A stretch of DNA of 64,000 nt from Liolophura sinensis (lineage: Eukaryota > Mollusca > Polyplacophora > Chitonida > Chitonidae). Shown in pieces: positions 54,173 to 64,000 of the stretch. Under the pieces are notes generated by a model. The model saw nothing but the letters and a program-made list of their open reading frames with translations, had not been told where the DNA came from and searched no databases. The stretch is taken from the NCBI RefSeq assembly GCF_032854445.1, contig NC_088307.1, positions 25,307,953-25,371,952 of the forward strand, given 5' to 3'. A program made the position numbers and the translations under genes. Positions within the stretch are counted from its first letter, which is position 1. Every line of letters starts with the position of its first letter.

Positions 54173-57100
54173 CTGAAAGGGAGAATAAAACCAGGGTAAG
54201 TTTCATGATGAAAAAATCAGCCAAAATTCAAAAGTGTAATCGTTACACAATAAAGGACATTAGGTTCGCAAAGAGGAACTTTCTATTTCTATTTCTCATA
54301 TAACACAATATCAACAAATAAGAACAGAGACATTATGTACTCTACTTTCTGTAACTTTTCTTGCAGGTTTTTTCTTTTCTATGGGTTAAGGTTAACTGCC
54401 CAAGAGATACAAAGAGAGGTCAAAGAAGAAAAGTCAAAATGAATGAATGATTATGGCCTAACGCCGATTCTGTAGAAAGTCAAAATAAACTAAGTAGTTT
54501 ATTTATAATAGCTGACGTGATGATAAAGCCAATAAAAATGTATGAACAGCCGAGCGAACACAGCCAAATTATAAATCGACCCGCAATGCAGACATACAAA
54601 GCTGTATAGCACTGAGTAAAGGAGAAACCTGCATATTTTCGCTGATAAAAACTGAACTCTCACCGATCTGGAACACTCGTTTGGATTGATAGCTGACAGG
54701 GAGCTCTACCACTGACGGACCTCCACTGTCCCCGGCGCACGTGTCTCGGCGTTTACCGTCACCTAGGAACAATAAAAGAAAGTCGTTTGAAATGATGGTA
54801 TTATGTCTGAAGTATGGAGGAATACAACTGGGTGGGTTACAGTATTGTGGGCTACAGTATGGAGGGATACGATGTGAAGGGATACAACTGGGTGGGTTAC
54901 AGTATTGTGGGCTACAGTATGGAGGGATACGATGTGGAGGGATACAATTGGGTGGGTTACAGTATTGTTGGATACAGTATGGTGGGATACGATATGAAGG
55001 GACATAACTGGGTGGGTCATAGTATTGCTGGATACAATATGGAGGGAAACAACTGGGTGGCATACAGTATTGTTGATACAGTACAGCGATATACGACGTG
55101 AAGGGATACAATTGGGTGGGTTACAGTATTACTGGATACAATATAGCAGTATAAGACATGAAGGATACAGTTGGGTGGGTTACAGTATTGTGGGATACAA
55201 TATGGAAGGACACAGCGTGAAGGATACAACTGAGTGGGTTACAGTATTGTTGGATAAAATATGGCGGGATACGATGTGAAGCGATACAACTGGGTGGGCT
55301 ACAGTATTACAGTTGTACAGATACAACTGAAGAATATAGGGTAGTTTCATGCTAGAACTTTTTTATCGCCAAAGTAAAGGGTTATACTGTATCATGTGAC
55401 CTGTCAAAACTGTTAAGCAGCTATTATTGAACACATATGTTATATCAAGGGCGTCTGAAAAGAGTTTCACTTGAAGTTACTACCGGCCCGGATAGCACAG
55501 TTGGTAGAACGTCCGCTTCGGGACCTGTAGATCAAGGGCCAATCCTTAATCGAGTCACACCTAAGACTTTAAAAGAGGAAGTTGTAACTTCCTCGCTTGG
55601 CGTTCAGCACGAAGGGGATAGTGCAACGACTGGTTGACCCGTATCAGTATAATGGCTCGGGCGGGGCGGCTTACTTGCCTTCGGTAAGTCGTCTCAGTGA
55701 AGCAGCACTAAATAAAAGAGCGGTGGAAATCCGTCCTGCAACAAGGAGGCACATTACACGTACATGCACCCTAATGATTCCTTCGTCGTCATATGACTGA
55801 AAAATTGTTGAGTACGACGTTAAACTCCAAGCACTCACTCATTCACTCACTTGAAGTTACTTAGAGTGAGCGACTGCTTGGTGGTTAACGTCGTACGTCA
55901 TATGTCATAAGACGACGAAGGAATCCTTAGAGCCCATATACGTGTAATTTGCCTCATTGTTGCAGGATGGATTTCCACCGCTCTTTTATCTAGTGCTTCA
56001 CTGAGACGACTTATCGAGGGCAAGTAAGCCGCCCCGCTCGAGCAGTTATACTCATTGCACTATGCCCTTAATGCTGAACGCCAGGCGAGGAAATTACAAC
56101 AAAGGTCTTAGGTGTGACCCGACCCAGGACTGACGCTGGATCTACCGCTCCCGATGCGGACGCTCTACCACCTGTGCTATCGGGGCCGATAAAGACGTTA
56201 CCTAGAGGACCCGAACGATGGAGAAAATTGAGGAGCTATACGTTTGTGAACTTTAATTCAGGAAAAAGGTGTCATTCGTGCCTCTGAAACACGTGAGACA
56301 GGAAAACGTGAGACAGGTGATTGGTAAATTAATGTCAGCAAATGTTGCCTAACATTTTTTCACGTGATACAGCATGACCGAGTCCAGACTTGAAACTCTG
56401 CTACTTTAGGTTTTAGAGTGCACATAAAACAAATGGCCCTACATAAAACAACGACGACTCTTACCGGCACAGTACATGTTCTGGGTGTATCTGAGCAAAG
56501 GGTTTACTTTGGTGGCGTCGCAAGTTTCGTCACTCTGTACTCTCATAGCCGTGAACTTCAGCTCTTCCTGTAGAATGACTCCACTGTCGGTCGGCTTCCT
56601 GACTCTGACGTCTCCCCAGCCCGAGACGACTGACCAGCGCCCAGCTTTGTACCAAGCCTGGTTTTGGTCAACTGCATGTGCAAACAGTCATCCAATGATT
56701 ACTTCCAGAACATTGCAGTTTTAGAAGCGAATAAAGGTAATATAATATTGCTTTTTCTGCTATTTAATCGGATATTTTTTTTCAAATGTTATTTCGTGTT
56801 ATCATTATGATTCTCTGATTGTGATTTCAGTATTTGATCTCAAATTACACCCCTTTCAAACCCAGGTTATTTTTCGTCCATGAAGGCTGTGCAGCACATG
56901 TACCTCAAAAAGGCTACACAAAATGTTGAAGAAATCCGGCATATCTATAAGCGTAACTTGTGTATTACGTCAGCTTAAAGGTCACATATTCGCAATTCAG
57001 GCAAGTAGGTCCAAGATTTGCCTCCAAACTGAAGGGTGAAGGAGCGCTGAATGGGTAATACTACCATACAGACATTTTAGGTGGTTCAGGCACTGTAAAT

Positions 57101-60100
57101 GTCTGCAGTGTTAGTTTACACCTAATTGAAATGTTTTGGATAAGACTGGAAACATTTTTGCTAGTGTTACTTTTCATCTACCTGGAGGTTACCAAGGTAG
57201 CAAAATGCTATAACTTCACTTCCAACAACCACAACACAAAACAATGGTGGTCATGCTAGGTTGATTTTTTGATATGTTGCAGAAAAAAGTACAAGCTGTA
57301 TGTGGTGTTGTGGCATGGTACCAAGGGAAAGTTGGGGGATATAGATGTTTGAGGTTGAAGTTGTCAAACATACAACTTAAAAGTAAGGAAACTCAATTCG
57401 CTCGAGTAACCTATATACCTTCAAACTGAGGCAGGTTGTTCGGCAGGCATACCGTCCGTATGGTAGGGGAGAGAATCACCGGGTCTACTAATCTTATGAG
57501 GGCCACATCATTCTGTTCGTTAGGTGTGTTCGTGTAGTCCGGGTGAATGATGATTTCCGCGATGTCCAAAGGAATACCATCGTTCGTCACACGTGACAAA
57601 CTACCTATAAGAAGCCACAAAAAGAAAAAGAAAAAAAATAAAATAAAGAAACGTAAAAATATACAATGTCGGTGGGTTTTATGATATACAATGCTTTTGA
57701 TATGGTTAGAACTAAACCAACTTGCTTGTCATGTGCATTCGAACCTGCTATAATGCATTTTGTTACATATGTGCAATTCGGGCAATTGCGTGCAAGATTT
57801 GCCGCCGAAGTGAAGAGTGAAGGAGCACTGATTGGGTAATACTGTCACACAGACATTTTATGTTGTTGCACGTTAAATTTTTGCACTGTTGGTTTGCACC
57901 CAGTTAAGATATATCAGAATCTGTTTTGGACAGAACTGAAATTTTCTTTGCCAGAATTACTTCCCATCCCCCTGGAGGTTACGAAGGTAACAAAATGTAT
58001 CCAGAAACCACAGATCCAAACTGTGGTCATGCTAGGTTGATTTTTTAAATGTTGTGGAGAAAAGTGCAAGCTGCATGTGGCGGTATGGCATTGTATCACG
58101 CGAAAGTTATATATTTTGGAGGTTAGAGTTGACAAATTCACTACGTAAGTAGTAAGGAGCTGGCCTATTTCTCACATCAGGAAATTTACCCTTCAAGATC
58201 ACCGTTCAAGCTCATCACTTGAACTTGTTGAGTACGACGTAAAAACCGAAACATATAGGCACATTAGGACTTACCCATCCTGGCCTGCCAATCGGCTGGG
58301 TACAAATATTTCTTTTTTGGGAAGCAATGGGCAGCTGTCAACAACCACTGTGGACGAATTAGCGAGGCTCCGCAAATGAAATCACTGTACTGAATTGGGG
58401 AAAAAATTATTTATTTATTAGTTTGTTTGTTTATCACTAACTCTTACTCGAGAATATATTAATCACAAGATGATCAGGTTTACGGAAAGAGGAAATTCAG
58501 CACAACCCGAAGGAAAATATACTACATCGACGGCTATCTAAAAAACCTCATAACACTTTCTGTTACGGACCATACTATCAGAGGTTAGGAACTCTGACGT
58601 CACACGAAGTTTTTTCAACTTTAATTACGACAATGAATACTAAATAAATATTTTTATCCATGAGAAAAAACTTACATTTGAATTCTAAGGTGGGCTTTAC
58701 GGACCACACTATCAGAGGTTAGGAACTCTGACGTCACACGAAGTTTTTTCAACTTTAATCACGACATTGAATACTAAATAAATATTTTTATCCATGGGAA
58801 AAAACTTACATTTGAATTCTAAGGTGGGCTTTACGGACCACACTATCAGAGGTTAGGAACTCTGACGTCACACGAAGTTTTTTCAACTTTAATCACGACA
58901 ATGAATACTAAATAACTATTTTTTATCCATGAGAAAATATTACTGAAATAATGTTCCCAAAATTCCTTCCTTCTGGTGAACATCATGAAAAACCGGTGAT
59001 GTGACTGCAGAGTTCCTAGATACCGTCAGTATGGCTTATAAAGAAGAGGACAGTTTTCCAATATTTGAAAGCTTTTTAACACTTGGTGTTTTTATTGGTG
59101 TGTGTGTGTGAGGGGGGTAGGGGGTTGGGGGTGTGGGTGGGGGGGGGGATGGGGGTTATAAAGCCCAAGTACTTGTAGTACACAACCAGTGCAGTGTCAC
59201 AAGAGAAAACCATGTGTTTTGCTGTGATTTGAACGCTTGCGTGTAGCTCTTCCTCGAGCCGCTCAGTAGGTAAAAATGAGAAGTGATGCCAATTGCAAGT
59301 TACATCGCCACTCACCGTTTGGTCACGATTTCCATCCACATACAGTCCCGCCATCCACGGCCAGTTCTGTATGTCCTTGGCAGTCACGTAGTCCTCTAGG
59401 TCCTGGTATGCCGGCAGATCTTTTAGACCGCCTACACCACACTCCTCATACCCTGTGGAGTATTAAAAATGATGAAATGAAACTGTTGTTCTTCATATCA
59501 CATGCCACAGTAATTATGCAACACGTCACACTGGCCGTCTAGTGCATGGCATTGGCCTTGCCATACATCATACTTGCTGTGCAATACGTCACATTTGCTG
59601 TGTAATACGTCAGACTGACTGCAGTATACCTGACATTAATTGTGTGATCCATCACACTTATTGTGCAATACGTAACTGTGTAATACATTTTGGGAATTGG
59701 CCTTTCGATTATTGACCTGAAACATTCATTTTGGCTAACAGTTTCTGTACTAATGTCTGGTTCGACACATTAACACTGAGTAATGCTTCATATTAATTGT
59801 GCGGTACATCACACTTGCTGTGTAATTCGTCACCAAATTGTGGATTACGTCATCTGATTGAGTGATATGTGATACTGTGTAATACATAACCTAATTTTAT
59901 AGTACTGTCACGCGGTAAACTTAGCGCACAGTACCACACTGTGGTACGCCACATTTACTGTGTAATATGTGGTACATATTGGCTTCTTAGCTTCTTTAAC
60001 AAAATTATTAGCTTGCTCGTTGTGAAAATATGAAATACTCACGTAAGGCGCTGCTACAATATTTTGTAGAGACCGAGAAGGCTTTCCGGTCTAAAAAGTA

Positions 60101-63100
60101 GGCTTTTGAGTCTTACCTATACTACCGTTCAACAGGAACACTGTGATGCCTTCCAAATCATGGATGTGTTTCAGTCTTATGTACTGTCCTGGGGACGCCA
60201 TATTCTGCAATATTTCCTCGTCAACGTCCACACCGATCCCTATAGTGTACATATCTGTGCCATAGTCAGTTTTCATTCTGTTTGCCACTGCCACGGGACT
60301 GCCGTACATGTTGTGCTTTCCTATGCACACGAAAAAATGAAGTGGATTTGTTTAAATTTATTTCGAAAAAATATTTTATTTATTTGATCGATGTTTGACG
60401 CCGTACTCAAGAATATTTCACTTATAGGATGGCAGTCAGCATAATGGTCGAAGAAAACCGGAATTAGCCCAGGGGAAACCCACGATCATCCACAGGTTGC
60501 TGAAGGACCTTTCAACCTACTACGAGAAAAGAATCCGTAATCGCAATGACGTTATGGTCCAAGGAAAGTCCACTCTAGTGTAAGTAATCCAAGTTAAACA
60601 GAAATATTTATTTTTTTATTTGATTGCTGTTTTACGTAATAATGAAGATTTTTTTCACTTAAATGACGGCAGTCAATTTTATTGCTGGATGAAACAGGGT
60701 AACCTGAAGTAAACCTTCGACCTTTAGTAAGTTACTGGCGAACTTTCGACGTCCATTTATGTCTTCTTTGCCTTTAAATAATTCGTTTTCTCCATAACTA
60801 AATCTCGAAAGTCCTTTAGGCCTACATGTTATTCTGAGTAAGATTTCGTTCCAGTGTTCTCACCATCAGTAAGCAGAATGACGGCACTAAGAGCTTTTGT
60901 GCCCAGCGCCTGTATTTTCCTTGATGCGATGAAATCCTCAACCCGTTCCATGGCTAAAGTCGTTGCTGTAGCGTTACTACCTGGAAAGCAAAAGATATAT
61001 TTATTAATTTATTGTTTATCATTAATTATCATTAATTTGATCGGAGTTTAAAGCCACACAATCAAGAGTTTTATTCGCATGCACAGTGAGGTCAACTTTA
61101 GAGGTGGTGGAAACCGCAGATTCTGGAGTTAGCCACCGCCCTTTGCCATGCACAGGATAAATTTCCTGACTAAAAGCAGTGTCGGAACTACCGGCAGTAA
61201 AATACGAGCCAGCAACCTCATCGGCTGCGACGAACCCAACTGCCTTCTCGACATATTGACTTTATATGCCCTAGCGATTGATAATCAAAACAACAGTTAA
61301 TAAAAGAATCCTTGAGAGATCCAACAGAATGCAGCTGTACATATATAATATAAGATATAGCGAAATGAGCGAGTTTTGAGATCGAACTCTTTTGTTGCTA
61401 AAGGAAAAAATGTTCCCCACAGACTCCCATCCTATAGTTAAATGTAATCCAAAACATTGGCTATTTCTGACAGGTAATATGGTACAATAGCACATTTTTT
61501 ACATTTAGCCATCGAAGACTTCGAACTCAAAATCTCGCAGTTAACACAATTTAATAGCATCATCCTGAAATAAGGGGAAAAGTGACGCTGCGCAAATGTC
61601 GCATTTTCATGCGTGCATGCACACTTTTCATTTACACCCACCAAACCGTGGCAAAGTTACATCCTTTTTTAAATGTTCAGGTTTTGCAACTTCTGCACAG
61701 TGATACCTTTTGTATTGAGTTTGAATTTTGAATTGGATATCATGACTAAAATATCGACCGTTTTCCCCACATCACTGAAAACTACTTTTCTCTTACATTT
61801 AACGGCCCTATTTTCTATTAATACTTTTCTATTAATAGATATATTTCTTATATATTCTTTTAGGGATTGGTGTTTTAAGTTATTATTGACTTGGATCGTG
61901 CCTTTACGATTTACGAGTGGAAAGCAAATGTCGGACTTAATGTTTAGATCTCAAATCAGCATGCGAAAAGTAATAAGCTTAACGGTATACTGGGACCAGT
62001 GAGCTATTCACCGTGTGGCATGCGCACCTCTAATTTTTCCCATCTCGTCAATTTTGGCTATCACCGCCTCTGGCGTCTGCTCATCATGGAGAGTCACAAG
62101 CTCTTCGAAGTTTCCCGAGAAACTGATTAGTGTTACTCTCGTGCCGTCGATCTTCCTGGACACGCCCACCTGCCAATCAAACAAGTTTTTATTAACAAAG
62201 CCCAATAGGTTTTCTGGTTAGACTAGGTGGTAGAAAAGGTTTACTCTAATGTTTCACATAATTACCTTTCCGGATTAAATTTTTAATAAAATGATTTTCC
62301 GCTTCCCTAAGGCGAACGTTTAATTCCCTTGTCCAGTGTTGGGCTACAGACTAGAGGATTTGATTCTACTAATAACTGAGGTAAATTGACAAGAGGGTGT
62401 TTTTTACACTGGTTATATCTGACCATCTTTCAACCGTCACTCTGTTGTCGCTGTTGTAATTTTACAGGCTATGTTGTTGTCTTTTATATTGGCTTGGCGC
62501 CTACATGTACCTTATCAACGATAGCCTTGCAGAATTCCTTTGTGATATTCAGAGCCTCTGAAGAAATACTCCCCGAGACATCGACGAGGATGTACAGATC
62601 CACTCCGAACTGGTAACCAATGTTAATGGCCCGTCCAGTGCTGTTGTCATGCACCAGGGTCAAATTTTCTCTTAGTTTCGCCCCCAGTTTGCTGTCAGAC
62701 GTCTCTATGGATATCTGGTCTAGTTTTTCGCCAAACAAAATGGCTGCCTCCTCAGGGTCCCTGTAACTGTACTTGTCTAGGGAAAAAATAAAGAGGAAAG
62801 GATTTAGTTGCGAAAGAATAAATGTATCTCTTTGCGTCTTTGATTGATTGAGTTAGTTATTTCATTGATGTTTTACGACGTACTCAAGAATATTTTACAT
62901 ATTCCAAGGCAGCCAGCAATATGGTGGGAGGAAACGGGACAGAGCTCGCGGAAAACCCACGACCATCCGCAGGTTGCTGCCACGTACGGCCGGAGAGGAA
63001 GCCAGCATGAGCTGGGCTTGAACTCACAGCGACCACTTTGGTGAGAAGATTGTGGGTCATTTGACTTGATTTGATTGCATCTTCTGTTAAAATAATACAC

Positions 63101-64000
63101 ACTAGTATCTAAATAGATTATGGTGGAAATTTCCTTAATAATACCGCAGTTGTCTTTAGGAATTTGACTTTAAATATTGTTTCACTGGTTGACGTCCTGA
63201 ACTGTGATTTTGCTAGTTCGCTTACTACTGGGATATGATGATGGAAGCAAAAGATATCGATTTTGAAACTTTTAAACGTTTCCAACATTTGCACATTGTC
63301 GAAGCAACAATTTTTCCGGTTTTCTCTAAGGAGAAAAAGACATTTGAAAATATTTTTGTATGGTGGGTATTTTGGACCGCCACTTGGTATATATCGTCTA
63401 AATAATCTCTAAATAAGGATGTGACCCAAGTTCAGTGTGTACATTTGGGCTTGAAGTTTTACTTTTCTTCTGACAAATGCTTTAAACAAGTATTTTAATC
63501 ATATTTATATTTATAATATATTTCAATATATTATCATCATTCAGATTTAACGCATGTGTTAAATATAAACAACAAATTTACAGTCAAATTAACTCATTAG
63601 AAATGCACCACGTCATAATATGGAAGTTTTAAGTTAAAGCCATGTAAACCAAAAGCTGATCATAAATACCCACCATACAAAAATTATTTCCCAATGTTCT
63701 CTTTTCCGTAAAGAGAAATGAAAAAAATATTTAAAATCATATTTACAAATAAGTTTTCATTCCTTTTCATCTGAAACTTGCATTATTTTTATGTTTTCTT
63801 CCCCTTCAACAATCGGTATGCGACTACTTACAACGACAGTAGGTTTCCGTCCCTGACCACATTCCGTTTTTCAGACACACCCGGTTGGCGGAGCCCTCCA
63901 AGAAGAAGTCTGACCCACAGGTGAAGGTCACTGTGTCACCGATGTTATAACTCTTACCGACCTTCACAGCTCCGATAGGAGTGCCAGGATCGGGACAGTC
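54060..64000 (-). CDS. CFB: complement factor B/C2-like serine protease, 3' eleven exons
   Basis: Join (minus) 64000-63832, 62776-62511, 62169-62028, 60980-60864, 60320-60117, 59452-59316, 58389-58275, 57604-57419, 56671-56465, 54762-54664 and 54172-54060: 1755 nt, 584 codons plus TAG, every splice phase consistent. Order: a sushi/CCP domain (DCPDPGTPIGAV...CLKNGMWSG), von Willebrand A with MIDAS residues (DVSGSIS, NATAT, LLTDG), then a trypsin-like domain with LLTAAHC, NDVALI and GDSGGP. In vertebrates, factor B binds C3b in a metal-dependent way and supplies the alternative-pathway C3 convertase protease. The protease domain begins LEDYVTAKDIQNWPWMAGLY without an R-IVGG junction, as expected for factor B/C2. 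The S1 position before GDSGGP is Asp (RDTCAGDSGGP), suggesting trypsin-like specificity. The N-terminus (signal peptide, other CCPs) lies beyond the right edge. Confidence 0.93.
54664..54762 (-). CDS. CFB: factor B-like gene: protease exon 5 (catalytic Ser)
   Basis: 99 nt; RRDTCAGDSGGPSVVELP; acceptor TTCCTAG, donor GTGAGA. Confidence 0.93.
54814..55320. repeat. 60-bp minisatellite in a factor B-like intron
   Basis: About eight copies of a unit with GGGATACAACTGGGTGGGTT and ACAGTATTGTGGGCTACAG, beginning about 50 bp from the catalytic-serine exon. As 60 is divisible by 3, several frames stay open (GYSIVGYSMEGYDV); they are not coding. Confidence 0.92.
55482..55855 (+). mobile_element. SINE family 2, full copy
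   Basis: tRNA-like head GGCCCGGATAGCACAGTTGG, body GTATCAGTATAATGGCTCGG, end ACTGAAAAATTGTTGAGTAC and a CACTC tail. Confidence 0.85.
55868..56195 (-). mobile_element. SINE family 2, inverted neighbour copy
   Basis: Reverse complement of the preceding copy with moderate divergence (CGGGGCC at the right end is its head). The two lie tail to tail about 12 bp apart. Confidence 0.85.
56465..56671 (-). CDS. CFB: factor B-like gene: protease exon 4
   Basis: 207 nt; the acceptor CACATGCAG (not the nearer AACCAG) keeps the frame; WSVVSGWGDVRV...TQNMYCA; donor GTAAGA. Confidence 0.88.
56975..57372. repeat. 390-bp intronic repeat, copy 1
   Basis: Shares GTGAAGGAGC, GGGTAATACT, CCTGGAGGTTAC, GGTCATGCTAGGTTGATTTT and CAAGCTG-CATGTGG blocks in the same order and orientation with 57755-58140. 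Identity is moderate. Confidence 0.82.
57419..57604 (-). CDS. CFB: factor B-like gene: protease exon 3 (catalytic Asp)
   Basis: 186 nt; IIIHPDYTNTPNEQNDVALI and TVCLPNN; donor GTATAT. Flanked on both sides by copies of a 390-bp repeat. Confidence 0.92.
57755..58140. repeat. 390-bp intronic repeat, copy 2
   Basis: Direct repeat of 56975-57372 on the other side of the catalytic-aspartate exon. Confidence 0.82.
58205..58560. repeat. SINE scraps in introns
   Basis: 58205-58250 is a family 2 tail fragment (CTTGTTGAGTACGACGTAAA). 58430-58560 is a very diverged reverse family 1 SINE. Confidence 0.5.
58275..58389 (-). CDS. CFB: factor B-like gene: protease exon 2 (catalytic His)
   Basis: 115 nt; FICGASLIRPQWLLTAAHCF; donor GTAAGT. 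Confidence 0.93.
58560..58925. repeat. 134-bp tandem repeat, 2.7 copies
   Basis: CTATCAGAGGTTAGGAACTC recurs at 58575, 58709 and 58843 (134-bp spacing) with near identity; each copy contains CTGACGTCACACG. Confidence 0.92.
59095..59155. repeat. GT/G-rich low-complexity tract
   Basis: TGTGTGTG followed by runs of G, in an intron of the factor B-like gene. Confidence 0.85.
59316..59452 (-). CDS. CFB: factor B-like gene: protease exon 1
   Basis: 137 nt; GYEECGVGGLKDLPAY then NWPWMAGLYVDG; donor GTGAGT. Confidence 0.9.
59500..59960. repeat. degenerate minisatellite around TGTGTAATACGTCACA
   Basis: Variants of CACACTTGCTGTGTAATACG recur roughly every 20-30 bp with heavy divergence. Confidence 0.6.
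60117..60320 (-). CDS. CFB: factor B-like gene: vWA exon 4
   Basis: 204 nt; GSPVAVANRMK, MYTIGIGVDVDEEILQNMAS; donor GTAAGA. Confidence 0.9.
60384..60530 (-). mobile_element. SINE family 1, minus-oriented
   Basis: GATGTTTGACGCCGTACTCAAG, GGCAGTCAGCATAATGG, CCCACGATCATCCACAGG. Confidence 0.8.
60612..60740 (-). mobile_element. SINE family 1, diverged minus copy
   Basis: TTTGATTGCTGTTTTACGTA, TTTTCACTTAAATGACGGCAG, GATGAAACAGGG. Confidence 0.65.
60864..60980 (-). CDS. CFB: factor B-like gene: vWA exon 3
   Basis: 117 nt; carries the MIDAS threonine (GSNATATTLAM) and AVILLTDG. Confidence 0.9.
61010..62027. other. intron with a diverged SINE scrap, otherwise nothing recognised
   Basis: 61030-61240 has weak family 1 SINE similarity (GTTTAAAGCCACACAATCAAG). 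Confidence 0.4.
62028..62169 (-). CDS. CFB: factor B-like gene: vWA exon 2
   Basis: 142 nt; VGVSRKIDGTRVTLISFSGN; donor GTGCGC. Confidence 0.9.
62511..62776 (-). CDS. CFB: factor B-like gene: linker and vWA start exon
   Basis: 266 nt; acceptor CCCTAG, donor GTACAT. Encodes YGVDLYILVDVSGSIS-type MIDAS start (here FGVDLYILVDVSGSIS). Confidence 0.92.
62852..63065 (-). mobile_element. SINE family 1, nearly complete minus copy
   Basis: GATGTTTTACGACGTACTCAAG through GCTTGAACTCACAGCGACC, including the tRNA-like B box (reverse of GAGTTCAAGCCC). Confidence 0.85.
63066..63831. other. intron between CCP and vWA exons, nothing recognised
   Basis: AT-rich sequence. Confidence 0.5.
63832..64000 (-). 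CDS. CFB: factor B-like gene: CCP/sushi exon (partial at window edge)
   Basis: Sushi domain with TFTCGSDFFLEGSANRVCL and WSGTETYC; donor GTAAGT, ends in phase 1. It may continue upstream of 64000. Confidence 0.9.

Noticed and set aside
1-64000. CRISPR arrays
   Set aside because: The regular arrays have no alternation of conserved repeat and unique spacer, and the genome is clearly eukaryotic.

Overview
This window is eukaryotic and intron-bearing: GT-AG splice sites, low gene density, and many minisatellites, SINEs and nested retroelements. It most likely comes from a lophotrochozoan invertebrate, probably a mollusc. That reading rests on the SINE types (tRNA-derived heads, (AAAT)n or (CACT)n tails), the Ty3/gypsy, Penelope-like and RNase H-bearing LINE families, and the complement factor B-like and LicD/fukutin-type genes. 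The species cannot be fixed from sequence alone. There is one 200-N assembly gap (49298-49497).

Layout. 0-8 kb: almost only tandem arrays (39, 21, 31, 29 and about 35/70 bp units) and small repeats; no gene is supported. 8.3-14 kb: a complete three-exon minus-strand gene for a type II membrane protein with a LicD/fukutin-type domain (559 aa), preceded by a 2.3-kb array of a 26-bp unit. 17.9-21.3 kb: a decayed Penelope-like element whose GIY-YIG endonuclease lies N-terminal to the reverse transcriptase (permuted order). 25.3-33.6 kb: a dead Ty3/gypsy element carrying three separate insertions: a 5'-truncated LINE, a 3.35-kb element with near-identical 451/453-bp terminal repeats, and a 5'-truncated Penelope copy. 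34.4-35.8 kb: a broken SWIM zinc-finger/YqaJ-nuclease pseudogene with its N-terminal exon on the opposite strand.

36.1-48.6 kb holds the most interesting unit. Degenerate terminal inverted repeats bracket two same-strand genes: a CACTA/EnSpm-like transposase (one frameshift in an A-run) and a phase-consistent six-exon gene encoding a 350-aa DUF4806-type protein. I infer that these form one large two-gene DNA transposon, its introns in turn colonised by MITEs and SINEs.

54.1-64 kb: the 3' eleven coding exons (584 codons plus stop, all splice phases consistent) of a minus-strand complement factor B/C2-like protease (sushi, von Willebrand A, trypsin-like domain). It runs off the right edge, so its N-terminus is missing. 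Its introns contain several SINEs, an inverted SINE pair, minisatellites and a 390-bp duplication flanking one exon.

Apart from the LicD, DUF4806 and factor B-like genes (and possibly the transposase), no long open frame here is convincing. The longest ones are stop-free readings of minisatellites.
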